A stretch of DNA of 64,000 nt from Streptococcus uberis (GCF_000785785.1 NZ_JRQN01000006.1:1-64000); one strand, 5' to 3'; shown: positions 40,298-51,562, counted from the stretch's first letter. Made by a program: numbers and translations. Notes: generated by a model from the letters alone, not told the origin.

Positions 40298-41658
40298 AAT
40301 CGTTTTCTCTTTTCATATAAAGCCAAAGCTGCTTGGTGTAAATGATAAGCTAAGTCTGAATGACCTTTTGTAAAAAGAAAATCCTGAAATGCTAAATCAC
40401 AATCAGTCTGCTTCAAACCGATACTTTGTGCTAATTGATTGGCTAAAAGGAGGTTATTTTCTTTGGAAAGTAATTGGGCACCTACCAACTGTCCTTTTTC
40501 TTGATTAGCAATCAGCTTAATCCAAATAGGAGACCGATCTTCTCTATCACTTTTTGCTTGATAACGAATGGCCACTAAATTATCATATAGTGATCCCTCT
40601 TCTTGGGTTAGCCCTAAAGTAGCATGGTAATAGTTAAAATAGTAACTACCAACAACCTTGGCTGTTACCAGTTTAGGTGTGTCAAATCCAGCTAAATGGT
40701 AGGCTAACAACTGCCCTGTTTTGATAGCTTGATTAATTAGCGGACTATAATAAGGAACACCCAAAACCGCTGAATCTAAAGCTACCAAGTCACCAATAGC
40801 ATAAATATCTTTTTGACTTGTTTGCATCACTGAATTTACTTTGATCGTTTTATCTAGTGAACAGTCAACAATATCTTGAAGAAGGCGACTATTGGGTCTG
40901 AAATTCACTGCTAAAACAACTGTATCACACCTAATCTGGGTGCCTTCATCTGTTATTAGGCAAAGCCCTTCACGACATTCTTTAATCTCATTAATATGAG
41001 TCTTGGTTAACAATTTGACTGAGGTTTTTGCCATTTCCTGCAACAAAGGTTCAAGCATATCTGGGTCACTTTGATGACTGTTAATTGTCTCTGCTGCTTC
41101 CACTAAGGTGACTGACTTACCTTGCAAAGAAAGACTAAAAGAAATGTCTAAACCTATTACACCAGCACCAACAACAACTATTGAGCGGCTTTTTTCAATT
41201 TTCTCTAAAGCTTGTTGACTCTCTTTAAAATATTTGGTCGTAACAACACCTTCACTATTACTTCCTTTAATATTTTCAGACTCAGCCTTTGCCCCCATTG
41301 CACAAACTAAGATTTCATAACTCTCCTCAAATGTATTTCCAAGGTTATCCATTAGTTTTAAGGTCTTAGTATCAGGGTCAATAGTCTGAACTTCTGCTTG
41401 AATAAAACAACTATTTTCCGATAATCTTAATGTAGCATCCTGCCATTGTGCTTGAGATAAGTCATCTATTTGTTGACGATAAATAAAATTTAAACCATTT
41501 GGAATATAATTTGAATACTCTTGACGATCTATTATTATCAGTTGATTGTCTGGCTTTAGTTTAGAGAGTTGTTTTGCACAAGCTAATCCTGCAAAAGAAG
41601 CTCCTATAATAACGATTTTTTTCTTTTTATCTTTCATAGTCTTTATTATAACAATCAC
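40294..41658 (-). CDS. FAD/NAD(P)-dependent oxidoreductase, Nox/CoA-disulfide-reductase-like, lacking the redox cysteine
   Basis: About 447-454 residues. The FAD-binding motif GASFAGLACAKQL, the second nucleotide-binding motif VVGAGVIGLDISFSL, the FAD motif DIYAIGDLVALDS and a C-terminal dimerisation domain mark it as a class of NADH oxidase / CoA-disulfide reductase. In those enzymes a cysteine lies near residue 42-44 in SFxxCG. Here the matching segment is SNYIPNGL, without cysteine, so the usual sulfenate or disulfide chemistry is not possible. The start is uncertain: a GTG at 41658 overlaps the AAGGAG, and the ATG at 41637 is rather far from it. It follows glpF across a terminator. Confidence 0.78.
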   Translation of the reverse strand: MIVIIKTMKDKKKKIVIIGASFAGLACAKQLSKLKPDNQLIIIDRQEYSNYIPNGLNFIYRQQIDDLSQAQWQDATLRLSENSCFIQAEVQTIDPDTKTLKLMDNLGNTFEESYEILVCAMGAKAESENIKGSNSEGVVTTKYFKESQQALEKIEKSRSIVVVGAGVIGLDISFSLSLQGKSVTLVEAAETINSHQSDPDMLEPLLQEMAKTSVKLLTKTHINEIKECREGLCLITDEGTQIRCDTVVLAVNFRPNSRLLQDIVDCSLDKTIKVNSVMQTSQKDIYAIGDLVALDSAVLGVPYYSPLINQAIKTGQLLAYHLAGFDTPKLVTAKVVGSYYFNYYHATLGLTQEEGSLYDNLVAIRYQAKSDREDRSPIWIKLIANQEKGQLVGAQLLSKENNLLLANQLAQSIGLKQTDCDLAFQDFLFTKGHSDLAYHLHQAALALYEKRKRL

Positions 41659-41668
41659 TCCTTAAAAA

Positions 41669-41682
41669 TGAAAACGTTTAAA
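41669..41682. promoter_or_regulatory. cre-like site between glpF and the oxidoreductase
   Basis: TGAAAACGTTTAAA is close to the CcpA consensus. It lies just before the oxidoreductase start and just after the glpF terminator. No clear promoter was seen there, so the role is uncertain. Confidence 0.35.
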
Positions 41683-41683
41683 A

Positions 41684-41712
41684 AGAGTTTGAGCCAACTT
41701 GTCTCAAACTCT
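41684..41712 (-). terminator. Terminator after glpF
   Basis: AGAGTTTGAG and CTCAAACTCT form a perfect 10-base stem. On the minus strand it is followed by TTTTTAAA. It separates glpKOF from the two downstream genes. Confidence 0.8.
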
Positions 41713-41729
41713 CTCATCCTTATCATTGA

Positions 41730-42431
41730 CTAGGCTATTGGTCCAAAAAGAAGAACAGCTAAACTTGCACCAATAATTGGTCCGACAACTGGAATCCACG
41801 CATATGACCAATCTAAGTCGCCTTTATTAGGTATTGGTAACAAAGCATGGATCATTCGTGGCCCTAAATCTCTGGCTGGATTGATGGCATAACCAGTAGT
41901 TCCTCCTAATGATAACCCGATACCAATAATTAGCACACCTACACATAAGGTTCCTAATCCTGGAGGTATTTGGTACAGACCCAGAGAGAGAATGCCAAGC
42001 ATTAAGACAAAGGTTCCAAAAATTTCACTTATTAGATTAGAACTCGTATCCTTGATTGCTGGTCCAGTAGCAATGGTTGCTAGAATATCTCCGGCTTCAT
42101 TAGCAACAAGGTAATGGGGACGATATTGAAGATAAACCAAGATGGAACCAAGCATTGCTCCTAAAAACTGAGCAATAATATACAGTATTGCAGTGCTCCA
42201 GGAAATACTGTGATTCATTGCAAAGGCTATACTTACTGCTGGATTTAAATGTGCTGGTGCAATTTTTCCAGTAATAAATACTGCGACCGCGACTGCAATT
42301 CCCCAACCTGTAGCAATAACAATCCATCCCGAATTATTATTCTTAGTTTTTGGTAAGACAACCCCTGCAACAACACCATTCCCCATTAAAATCAAGAGCG
42401 CCGTTCCTAAAAACTCTCCTAAGATATCTAT
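41730..42431 (-). CDS. glpF: Glycerol facilitator with apparent ATA start codon
   Basis: Aquaglyceroporin with six membrane helices, carrying glycerol into the cell. The two channel motifs are present: NPAV (in APAHLNPAVSIAF) and NPARD (in TGYAINPARDLGP). The first ATG in frame (42395) lies inside helix one. Upstream codons spell DILGEFLGTALLIL, the normal GlpF N-terminus, and are preceded by ATA at 42429-42431 with AGGGG at proper distance. The native start is thus probably ATG changed to ATA, or a base-calling error, giving 233 residues. It starts 12 bases after the glpO stop. Confidence 0.88.
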   Translation of the reverse strand: MDILGEFLGTALLILMGNGVVAGVVLPKTKNNNSGWIVIATGWGIAVAVAVFITGKIAPAHLNPAVSIAFAMNHSISWSTAILYIIAQFLGAMLGSILVYLQYRPHYLVANEAGDILATIATGPAIKDTSSNLISEIFGTFVLMLGILSLGLYQIPPGLGTLCVGVLIIGIGLSLGGTTGYAINPARDLGPRMIHALLPIPNKGDLDWSYAWIPVVGPIIGASLAVLLFGPIA

Positions 42432-42443
42432 TATTTTCCCCTT

Positions 42444-44273
42444 TTATTTTTGTTTCAATGCTTCTAAATCATTATCTTTTAATGTCTCACGCAAGGCTTT
42501 TTCTTCAGCTAATTTCTCTTCTTGTGTCCACTGATAATGTTTAGCCATTTCATTTAATACTGGCTCAATCAAAGCTTCTAAACGATCCCTCATAAAGAGC
42601 ATGTGATTGGTTCTCCGTAAGAAGAAGTCAGTGGGTTTCAAAGCCATTTCAAAATCCATTGCATAGTGTAAAGAAAGTGTTTCTGCTAATGTAAGCCCTT
42701 CTGCCGCAATAATTTGACGGGCTAAAGCAAAGACTTTTGGTGCATTAGAGCCATATAAGTTTGCCAAGTAAAGAGCCTCATCCATTGATAGACCACTTAA
42801 AGTACCAAGTTGTGCATAGGCTTCAATCTCAGAATCAACATTTGCAGGATTAATTTCTCCACCAGAGACAGGGTAGGTTTTTGAGTTAATTAATTTAAAG
42901 CTACGATCAAATTCTTCTTTCAATACAGTTAGGATGACTTGCAAAGCACCTTCTGCCATCTTACGATAGTCTGTTATTTTGCCACCTGCTAGTGTAAATA
43001 GACCATTGGCATCTCTTTCAAAGCTTGAACCACGTGACACAGCTGAAGGATCCAATTCTTTTTCTGACGTACTTGATTCAACTGAACGGATAGCTTTTTC
43101 AACAGCTTCACGGCTTGATTTGTCATCAACATAGTCTTGCACAGTTTGAATAAGTTCTTCAAAACTATCATCCGAAATTTTACCACTGTTACCCCCATTA
43201 TAATCTGAGGCACTATTGCCTGACAAGAGTGGTCTAAGCCCAGCCCAAGAACTTTCAATATCTTCTAATTGCAAGTTAGCTTCTGGGAAGCGACGATTAA
43301 TAATGTCTAATAGGTAATCAACATCTTCTTGTGTCACCGTTGGGTGTTCTAAATCACCAGTATAGTCCGTATCTGTTGTTCCAAAATACGTTTTTTCTTC
43401 TCTAGGTAACACAAATACCATTCGACCATCATTCAAACCAGTATCAACATAGACTGGTTGGGAAATCTTTAATTTCTTACGGTCTACAACCAAGTGGACA
43501 CCTTTAGTTGGGCGCATTTGGTGAATAGCTTCGACTTCATTTGAAAAGTTTCTAACCTGATCACTCCATGGGCCAGTTGTGTTAATTACTACATTAGCAT
43601 GTATCGTCATTAACTCATCGGTCATTAAGTCACGAGCTAATACGCCAATAATTTTGCCCTGATCATCAAAAATAAAGTCTTCTGCTTTAACATGACTGGC
43701 AATCAGGGCGCCATCACGATTAGCCCGCTTAATATTTTCAATTACTAAACGTGCATCATTGTTTCTAAAGTCTAAGTAAACACCACCACCGAGAAGTCCT
43801 TCAGCTTGTAAATCTGGTTCTCTGGCTAGGACTTCTTCTTTAGACAAGACTTTATTTGCCGCAGGAGTATTTGACACACCAGCTAATAAATCATAGAGAT
43901 CCATAGCCACTTTTAGACGAAACATACTAAAGGTGCTACCAGCTTCATCATAAACTGGTAATAGCATTGGGTCTGGCTTTGGAATATGTGGCGCAATTTG
44001 TTGAACAACTGCACGTTCAGATACCGTATCAGATACAACTTCTACATCAAATTGCTTCAAGTAACGTAAGCCGCCATGAACTAACTTGGTTGAGCGACTT
44101 GACGTTCCTTCGGCAAAGTCCTGCATCTCAATTAAACCAGTTTCAAGTCCAGAGGCTGCTGCTTGCAAGGCTACACCTGCCCCTGTTATACCACCACCAA
44201 TGACTAACAAATCTAATTGACGGTCTTGCATTTTTTGGAGTGCTAATCGACGTGTTTCTTTTGAAAATTCCAT
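42444..44273 (-). CDS. glpO: Alpha-glycerophosphate oxidase
   Basis: 609 residues. It oxidises glycerol 3-phosphate to dihydroxyacetone phosphate with oxygen and releases hydrogen peroxide, the streptococcal form of GlpD. The FAD-binding GGGITGAGVALQAAASG is at the N-terminus. The TSSRSTKLVHGGLRYLKQ segment and the C-terminal DAO domain match. The insert around 355-405 (SDYNGGNSGKISDDSFEELI) is typical of streptococcal GlpO rather than GlpD. It lies between glpK and glpF. Confidence 0.94.
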   Translation of the reverse strand: MEFSKETRRLALQKMQDRQLDLLVIGGGITGAGVALQAAASGLETGLIEMQDFAEGTSSRSTKLVHGGLRYLKQFDVEVVSDTVSERAVVQQIAPHIPKPDPMLLPVYDEAGSTFSMFRLKVAMDLYDLLAGVSNTPAANKVLSKEEVLAREPDLQAEGLLGGGVYLDFRNNDARLVIENIKRANRDGALIASHVKAEDFIFDDQGKIIGVLARDLMTDELMTIHANVVINTTGPWSDQVRNFSNEVEAIHQMRPTKGVHLVVDRKKLKISQPVYVDTGLNDGRMVFVLPREEKTYFGTTDTDYTGDLEHPTVTQEDVDYLLDIINRRFPEANLQLEDIESSWAGLRPLLSGNSASDYNGGNSGKISDDSFEELIQTVQDYVDDKSSREAVEKAIRSVESSTSEKELDPSAVSRGSSFERDANGLFTLAGGKITDYRKMAEGALQVILTVLKEEFDRSFKLINSKTYPVSGGEINPANVDSEIEAYAQLGTLSGLSMDEALYLANLYGSNAPKVFALARQIIAAEGLTLAETLSLHYAMDFEMALKPTDFFLRRTNHMLFMRDRLEALIEPVLNEMAKHYQWTQEEKLAEEKALRETLKDNDLEALKQK

Positions 44274-44284
44274 TCTTTCCTCCC

Positions 44285-45835
<1,551 letters not shown>

Positions 45836-45837
45836 CT

Positions 45838-45843
45838 ATTATA
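45838..45843 (-). promoter_or_regulatory. -10 box of the glpK operon
   Basis: TATAAT on the minus strand, about 40 bases ahead of glpK. No convincing -35 box was found at 17 bases, so an activator may be needed. Confidence 0.5.
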
Positions 45844-45923
45844 ACGAAAAAATGTATAAATGTACTATCATAAATTTCTTTCTACAACTAAATTTATGAT
45901 AAGATAAGCCAAATTAAAAAAAA

Positions 45924-45937
45924 CGAGGATATCCTCG
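45924..45937 (-). terminator. Terminator of the PepSY lipoprotein gene
   Basis: The self-complementary CGAGGATATCCTCG is followed on the minus strand by seven Ts. It lies seven bases past the stop codon. Confidence 0.75.
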
Positions 45938-45943
45938 CTTCAT

Positions 45944-46294
45944 TTAGTCATTAATTGGTTCTGATGATTTTTCAAGTATCTCTCCTGAATTAGCATCTAT
46001 GATGTAACTATATTCTTTATCTCCATGATTAAATTCCACATCATAAACTAGCTTACCATCGTCATTTTCTTTTTTAATAGTAAGTAGTTTAGTATCAGAT
46101 TCAGTAACGGAAGCATCCTTTATTGCAATTGATTTAGCTTTTTCTTCTGAAATTTTAGCTTTTTTTGTTTTAGCCATTTGGCCTGTTGACTGATTCTGTG
46201 TAGTGCCTTGTTGCTCCTTATCCATACCACAAGCACCCAAACTTAGTAAAGAAAGGCTTGCTATGGCAAATATTGAGAGTTTTTTCAGTGTCAT
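45944..46294 (-). CDS. PepSY-domain lipoprotein
   Basis: 116 residues. Signal peptide with a lipobox (LGAC, cysteine about 22), a Gln/Thr/Lys-rich linker, then a PepSY domain (about 52-110: EEKAKSIAIKDA ... YDVEFNHGDKEYSYIIDANSGEIL). PepSY proteins may restrain peptidases or bind at the cell surface. This one is anchored to the outer leaflet. It is a single-gene unit with its own terminator. The exact role is unknown. Confidence 0.87.
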   Translation of the reverse strand: MTLKKLSIFAIASLSLLSLGACGMDKEQQGTTQNQSTGQMAKTKKAKISEEKAKSIAIKDASVTESDTKLLTIKKENDDGKLVYDVEFNHGDKEYSYIIDANSGEILEKSSEPIND

Positions 46295-46422
46295 ATCTAT
46301 TACCTTCTTTCATTAATTTCTTTTATTATACCTTAAAACATAATTTTTTTCTAATAATGACATTTTTTCTACCTTGATACTGCCAGAATCCTCTGTGAGC
46401 CCATATTTATGTAAAAACAAAA

Positions 46423-46441
46423 AAGCCTCACGTGGAGGCTT
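46423..46441 (-). terminator. Terminator of the glyQS-DUF896 unit
   Basis: AAGCCTC / GAGGCTT around a five-base loop. On the minus strand it is followed by a long T run. It lies just after the DUF896 gene. Confidence 0.8.
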
Positions 46442-46448
46442 CAAACAA

Positions 46449-46706
46449 TCAGGAATTTGGATCATCTAATGATCGACCATGGAGTCCTTTTTCTCGTTGG
46501 ACTTGTTTTAATTTTTCAGGAGTCAAGTCATTGCCTTTTTCATCGACCACTTTAATTCCTTCAATATGATGACGAACTGAGCGACGGTAACCTTCTATGT
46601 ATTCTCGTCTAAGCTCTGCTTGTTCAACCTTTTCTGGGCCTGTTAGACCTACTGTTTTTTTCTTTTTAGCCAGTTCATTGATACGTTCGATTTTCTTAGG
46701 ATCCAT
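46449..46706 (-). CDS. DUF896 (UPF0291) family protein
   Basis: 85 residues, highly charged and helical, with the family pattern [21 protein letters not shown] and [21 protein letters not shown]. YnzC of B. subtilis is a relative whose function is unclear. It lies just after glyS, which is common in streptococci, and probably shares the same transcript. The gene is intact. Confidence 0.9.
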   Translation of the reverse strand: MDPKKIERINELAKKKKTVGLTGPEKVEQAELRREYIEGYRRSVRHHIEGIKVVDEKGNDLTPEKLKQVQREKGLHGRSLDDPNS

Positions 46707-46725
46707 ATGACACAGCCTCCTTCTA

Positions 46726-48764
46726 CTATTTTGTATTTAATTTATTGAAGCTAGCAACACTTCTAGCTTTTTCAACTAAACTTAACAATAAGGCTAAACG
46801 ATTAGCTTTTAGTTGGTCATCATCAGTCATAACCATTGTATTGTCAAAGAAAGCAACAATAAGATTGTTCAAGGCAAATAACTGATTAATTTTTTCCTCT
46901 GCACTGCCTTGTAAATCAAGTGAATTCACGGCTTGGAACAAGGCTTTTTCTTGATCGTTTTCAAGTAGCGATGGATCAACGACAACTTGCTCTTCAGCTT
47001 TCTCTGCTAAATTAAAGGCACGAGACAAGTTTTCAACAGCTGATTTATAGGTAGAACCTTTGGATGCTTCTACCAAAGCCTTAGCTGTTTCAAGCATTTG
47101 TGGCACTTGGAAATTCGAACTTGAGAGAACTGCTTCTTTAATGTCTTTTGGAATTGCTGCGCCCATCATTTTATCAACACGCGCTGAGATAAAGTCCATC
47201 ACTTGACTTTGATTATCATAAGTTAAAGTATCAAATGGTAAGCTGTAGCAATCTGCAATTAATTGGTCCATTGGAATATTCCAATGGAAAGCTTCAAGAA
47301 TACGAACGATGCCTTGAGTTGCACGGCGAAGCGCATAAGGATCGTTGGAACCACTTGGAATTAAGCCGACTGAGAAAAATGATAATAGGGTATCTAATTT
47401 ATCTGCTAATGCAAGAACAGCACCAGCTTTGCTTTCTGGAAGCTCACCTTCTGCAGAATTTGGCAGATAATGTTCACGAATAGCTTGTGCAACTTCTGGA
47501 GTTTCTCCTGCAAGAAGCGCATACTTTTCTCCCATGACACCTTGCAACTCATCAAACTCACCAACCATACCAGTCAATAAATCAAATTTATAAATTTGGC
47601 TAGCACGAACGAGAGCTTGGCTATCTTGACTTGACAAATCAAGTTCCTGTGCAAGATAGTCAGCAATGACACCTGTCCGCTTCATATGGTCTCTTAATGA
47701 ACCAATTTTTTCATGGAAGGTAACATTCTCTAGCTTTTCAACTAAATCTTCAATAACTAATTTTTGATCTTCTCGCCAGAAGAATTCACCATCTTCTAAG
47801 CGAGCTACAAGTACCTTTTCATTTCCTTTAACAACATTTTCAATGTGCTGATCATTACCATTACGAACTGAAATGAAATTTGGTAATAACTTGCCAAATT
47901 GATCACGGACTACAAAATAACGTTGATGATTTTTCATAGACGTTACTAAAACTTCTTCTGGAACATCTAAATATTTCTCATCAAATGTCCCCATAAAGCT
48001 GTCGGGTACTCAACCAAATTTAAGACTTCATTTAATAAGTCGTTATCAATGTCAACTGTGACATTATATTTAATTTCTAATTCATGAATTTGATGAACAA
48101 TCATCTCCTGACGTTCTTTAGCATCAGCAATAACATACACACGTGCAAGGTCTTGTTCGTATGAATTAGCAGATGAGATTGTTGTTTCTTCCCCTAGGAA
48201 TCGATGCCCACGAGAAACGCGATCAGCGGAGATATCCAAAAAGTTCATCTCTAAAGCTTGATCATCTAATAGGACTGTCAAGGTATGCACAGGACGAATA
48301 TACTCAAAACTATTTGAAGCCCAATGCATGGATACTGGAAATGTTAAGCTAGCTAGAACCTGTGGAATGGCTTGTAAAACTTCTTCTACCACTTTTCCTT
48401 CTTCATGTTTAGTCACATAAACATATTCTTCACCTTTGATTTCACGGAATTCAATAGCCTCCGTAGTTAATCCTTTACCACGTACAAAGCCTTGGGCAGC
48501 TTTTGAAAAATTCCCTTCGGCATCCAATGCAATTTTTTTAGATGGACCTTTAAAGTCTTCGGTTAAATCAGTTTGTTTTTCAGCTAATCCACTGACTCTA
48601 ACAGCTAAACGTCTCGGTGTTGAAAAGGTTTGGATTGCTTCAAATGACAACCTATTGTCATTCAAGAAAGCTGCCAATTTCTCACCAAATTGTTGTTCAC
48701 TTGGTGTCACAACGTATGCTGGTAATTCTTCTAAACCTAATTCTACTAATAAATTTTTAGTCAT
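46726..48764 (-). pseudogene. glyS: Glycyl-tRNA synthetase beta chain, single frameshift
   Basis: Essential subunit of the heterotetrameric synthetase. The first frame (from 48764) has [15 protein letters not shown] and continues to [16 protein letters not shown] before shifting. The second resumes [27 protein letters not shown] and ends in the anticodon-binding region. One extra T near 47991 ([14 protein letters not shown]) gives a normal protein of about 679 residues. glyQ overlaps the start by one base. There is no other glycine synthetase in view and the gene is essential, so a sequence error is by far the best explanation. Confidence 0.92.
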
Positions 48765-49681
48765 TACTCCGCCTCCTCTTTTAACAATTCAGCACGACTT
48801 GCTTCATCCAATAATGGGAAACCTAATTTCTTACGTTCAGCGACAAAAGTTTTTGCGACAATACGTGCTAAATTTCTAATACGCGCAATATAACCTGCAC
48901 GCTCTGTAACTGATACAGCACCACGTGCATCAAGCAAGTTAAAAGTATGAGAACATTTCAAGACATAATCATAAGCTGGGTGAACTAGTCCTTCTTCAAG
49001 GGCGCGTCCAGCTTCTTTTTCAAATTTTTCAAAGTTCTCTAAAAGCATTGCTTGGTCAGAAATTTCAAATGAGTACTTTGAATGCTCGTACTCAGGTTGT
49101 AAGAAAATTTCACCATATTTAACACCTGGTGCCCACTCGATATCATACACAGAATCCACTTCTTGTATATAAGAAGCAAGTCGCTCTAGTCCATAAGTCA
49201 CTTCTGCAGTCACAGGACCTGTTGCTAGTCCTCCGACTTGTTGGAAATATGTAAACTGTGTGATTTCCATACCATCTAACCAAACTTCCCAACCAAGTCC
49301 TGCAGAACCTGTTGAGGGATTTTCCCAGTTATCTTCAACAAAACGGATGTCATGTTCAAGAGGATTAATACCGAGTTTTTCAAGTGACTCTAAATAGAGT
49401 TCTTGAATGTTTGATGGTGAAGGTTTCATAACAACTTGGAATTGGTGATGTTGATATAGTCTATTTGGATTTTCACCATAACGACCATCTGCTGGACGAC
49501 GACTTGGTTCAACGTAGGCTGCATTCCAAGGTTCTGGACCAATGGCACGAAGAAAGGTGTAAGGACTCATTGTACCAGCTCCTTTTTCATTGTCATAGGC
49601 TTGCATTAGCATACAACCTTTATCATTCCAAAATTGTTGCAAAGTTAAAATAATTTCTTGAAAGGTTAGTTTGTTACTCAT
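48764..49681 (-). CDS. glyQ: Glycyl-tRNA synthetase alpha chain
   Basis: 305 residues, the aminoacylation subunit. It contains the class II synthetase motifs: an N-terminal catalytic core ([18 protein letters not shown]), [20 protein letters not shown] and the ATP-site [23 protein letters not shown]. It is standard in length and intact. It is transcribed behind a T-box leader and directly followed by glyS. Confidence 0.97.
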   Translation of the reverse strand: MSNKLTFQEIILTLQQFWNDKGCMLMQAYDNEKGAGTMSPYTFLRAIGPEPWNAAYVEPSRRPADGRYGENPNRLYQHHQFQVVMKPSPSNIQELYLESLEKLGINPLEHDIRFVEDNWENPSTGSAGLGWEVWLDGMEITQFTYFQQVGGLATGPVTAEVTYGLERLASYIQEVDSVYDIEWAPGVKYGEIFLQPEYEHSKYSFEISDQAMLLENFEKFEKEAGRALEEGLVHPAYDYVLKCSHTFNLLDARGAVSVTERAGYIARIRNLARIVAKTFVAERKKLGFPLLDEASRAELLKEEAE

Positions 49682-49763
49682 TTTTGCCTCTTTCTAATAT
49701 GTCTTACTAACAAATTGAACTACACAAATAGATGTGGTTCATCCCAATAAGTGATATTTTAAT

Positions 49764-49821
49764 ATCAGAAAAAGGGTAAAACCACACCAACTCCTATACC
49801 AATACTGATATAGGGGCGTTG
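49764..49821 (-). terminator. T-box terminator hairpin of glyQS
   Basis: AACGCCCCTATATC and GGTATAGGAGTTGG pair after the T-box motif on the minus strand. The stem is followed by a pyrimidine-rich TTTTACCCTTTTT tract, which would stop transcription when tRNA-Gly is charged. Confidence 0.65.
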
Positions 49822-49970
49822 ATACGCGGTTCCACCCTAGTTTTTTACTTCATTACTATTTTTAATTGTAACCGAAAGTGCCTTAAAATTATCTTTTTCA
49901 TCCGGCTTACACCATACCCGAACTCGCTTGAGAAATCCCATAATTCATTTCTTTCTTATAGATAATTCTA
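49764..49970 (-). promoter_or_regulatory. T-box riboswitch leader of glyQS
   Basis: The conserved T-box sequence (AGGGTGGAACCGCG on the minus strand, 49825-49838) lies about 150 bases ahead of glyQ. Upstream come a stem I region and the GGTATGGTGTAAGCC segment of the leader. It senses uncharged tRNA-Gly. The specifier codon could not be fixed with confidence. Confidence 0.85.
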
Positions 49971-50016
49971 GCACAATTACATTGACTTGTCTATTCCTAG
50001 CAAATGTTGCTGTTAA

Positions 50017-50544
50017 TTATTTGCTCATATAGCCATTAGGCTTAATAACTTCTTCAATTAATCGATTTTCTTCAATAATCCTAACGGTCAAGGTTATTGC
50101 ATAACACGGGAATAATAGCATAGCTGTAATCTGTGCATGACAAAGCAAAGCAATACCTATCAACTCTGGACAAATATTTAAAAAGTAATTGGGATGCTTA
50201 ACATATCTAAAAAGCCAATGGTCAACATAACGATGATTTTTAACAATCATTAGTTTCACAGTCCAAATGCCTGTCAATAGTTGAGTCACCTTGTATAAGA
50301 CAAAAACAGAAACGATTAATAATACCAACCCTAAAAAGCTAATTGCATCAAAAGTAACCATCTTTAAATAAGCTTCTAGACTTGCAAAAAAATAAATAAG
50401 GATATGAAGAAGCGTAATAAATTGAGAATTTTTGACACCAAATTCTCTACCTCCCTCAGCTTTAATCCGTTTTTCGTTAGCAATTGATATTTTTAAAAAA
50501 TATAAACGGATTAAAAACATCCCTAACATAATCGCTAATATCAC
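50017..50544 (-). CDS. Isoprenylcysteine carboxyl methyltransferase-like membrane protein (YpbQ-like)
   Basis: 175 residues with four or five membrane helices. The C-terminal half has the conserved RYVKHPNYFLNICPELIGIALL and a glutamate-rich end (RIIEENRLIEE) typical of ICMT-family methyltransferases. Bacterial members may methylate small molecules or quinones; this is not a prenylated-protein enzyme. It resembles YpbQ, next to a polyketide synthase in Bacillus, but there is no such gene here. It is an isolated gene. Confidence 0.75.
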   Translation of the reverse strand: MILAIMLGMFLIRLYFLKISIANEKRIKAEGGREFGVKNSQFITLLHILIYFFASLEAYLKMVTFDAISFLGLVLLIVSVFVLYKVTQLLTGIWTVKLMIVKNHRYVDHWLFRYVKHPNYFLNICPELIGIALLCHAQITAMLLFPCYAITLTVRIIEENRLIEEVIKPNGYMSK

Positions 50545-50622
50545 TTTTTCAATACTCCTTCTTAGTTATTAATTACATAGAAGAGTATAATAAAAAATGA
50601 TAGGAAAAGTCAAATCAATAAC

Positions 50623-50652
50623 AAAAAGTTCAGTATAAAAACTGAACTTTTT
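50623..50652 (-). terminator. Terminator of the aldo/keto reductase gene
   Basis: The perfect 12-base stem AAAAAGTTCAGT / ACTGAACTTTTT has a six-base loop. It lies about 70 bases past the gene and could work both ways. Confidence 0.75.
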
Positions 50653-50722
50653 AACTCAAGTAGATAGATACTTCATCACCAATAACAAATAAACATGTCT
50701 CATCTGTTGATGTAACTTCAAT

Positions 50723-51562
50723 TTAATACTCTTTGGTATCTGGATCAGGAACTTCTGTCATCCCTTGCAGATTTTTTATGATTTCAGCATCTTCTTCCGT
50801 TAGTTCAATATCAAAGAAATCCATATTCTCCTTGATACGATCTTCATGAACTGATTTTGGCAGTGGTAAGAAACCTTGATAAACAGACCAAGCCAGCGCC
50901 AATTGAGCAACTGTTTTACCATATTTATCAGCCAAAACTTTCATTTCTTCATTTGAGAAGATATCACCTTGTCCAAGTGGTCCCCATGCTTCGACGACAA
51001 TCTGATGTGCTTTACAATAATCAACAACTTCTGGTTGAAAACAGCCTGGCGCTAAGCGAATTTGGTTGACTGCTGGAGTCAGTTCAGCGGTTTCAGCTAA
51101 AGCTTCCAAATGATGAACCATGAAATTGCTGACACCGATTGTTTTAACCAAACCTTCATCAACAGCATCTTCCATATATGACCAGGCTTCAGCATTAGCT
51201 TTTTGCCAATTATCACGATAGGCTTTTGGATTTGGCCAATGGATCAGATATAAATCGACATAATCTAGTCCTAACCGTTGAAGCGATGCAGCTAAAGCTT
51301 CTTTAGCTTTAGGATAAGAATGGGAGTCATTCCAAAGTTTAGTCGTGACAAATAATTCTTCACGAGGAACACCACTATCTTTTATCGCTTTTCCTACACT
51401 CACTTCATTTTTATAAATAGCTGCTGTATCAATATGTCGATAGCCAGCTTTAATAGCAGCTAATGTTGATTGATAAGCTTCTTCGCCATCTGCTGCTTTA
51501 AAGGTTCCAAAGCCCAGAAGAGGGATTTCTAACCCATTATTCATTGTAAATGTCTTTACCAC
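50723..51562 (-). CDS. Aldo/keto reductase
   Basis: 279 residues with the TIM-barrel family tetrad D45, Y50, K75 and H108 (HIDTAAIYKNE, TTKLWNDS, LIHWPNP). The C-terminal SVHEDRIKENMDFFDIELT is typical. NADPH-dependent reduction of small aldehydes such as methylglyoxal, or of 2,5-diketo-D-gluconate-type substrates, is common for this group (YvgN/DkgA-like). It is monocistronic. The true substrate is unknown. Confidence 0.92.
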   Translation of the reverse strand: MVKTFTMNNGLEIPLLGFGTFKAADGEEAYQSTLAAIKAGYRHIDTAAIYKNEVSVGKAIKDSGVPREELFVTTKLWNDSHSYPKAKEALAASLQRLGLDYVDLYLIHWPNPKAYRDNWQKANAEAWSYMEDAVDEGLVKTIGVSNFMVHHLEALAETAELTPAVNQIRLAPGCFQPEVVDYCKAHQIVVEAWGPLGQGDIFSNEEMKVLADKYGKTVAQLALAWSVYQGFLPLPKSVHEDRIKENMDFFDIELTEEDAEIIKNLQGMTEVPDPDTKEY

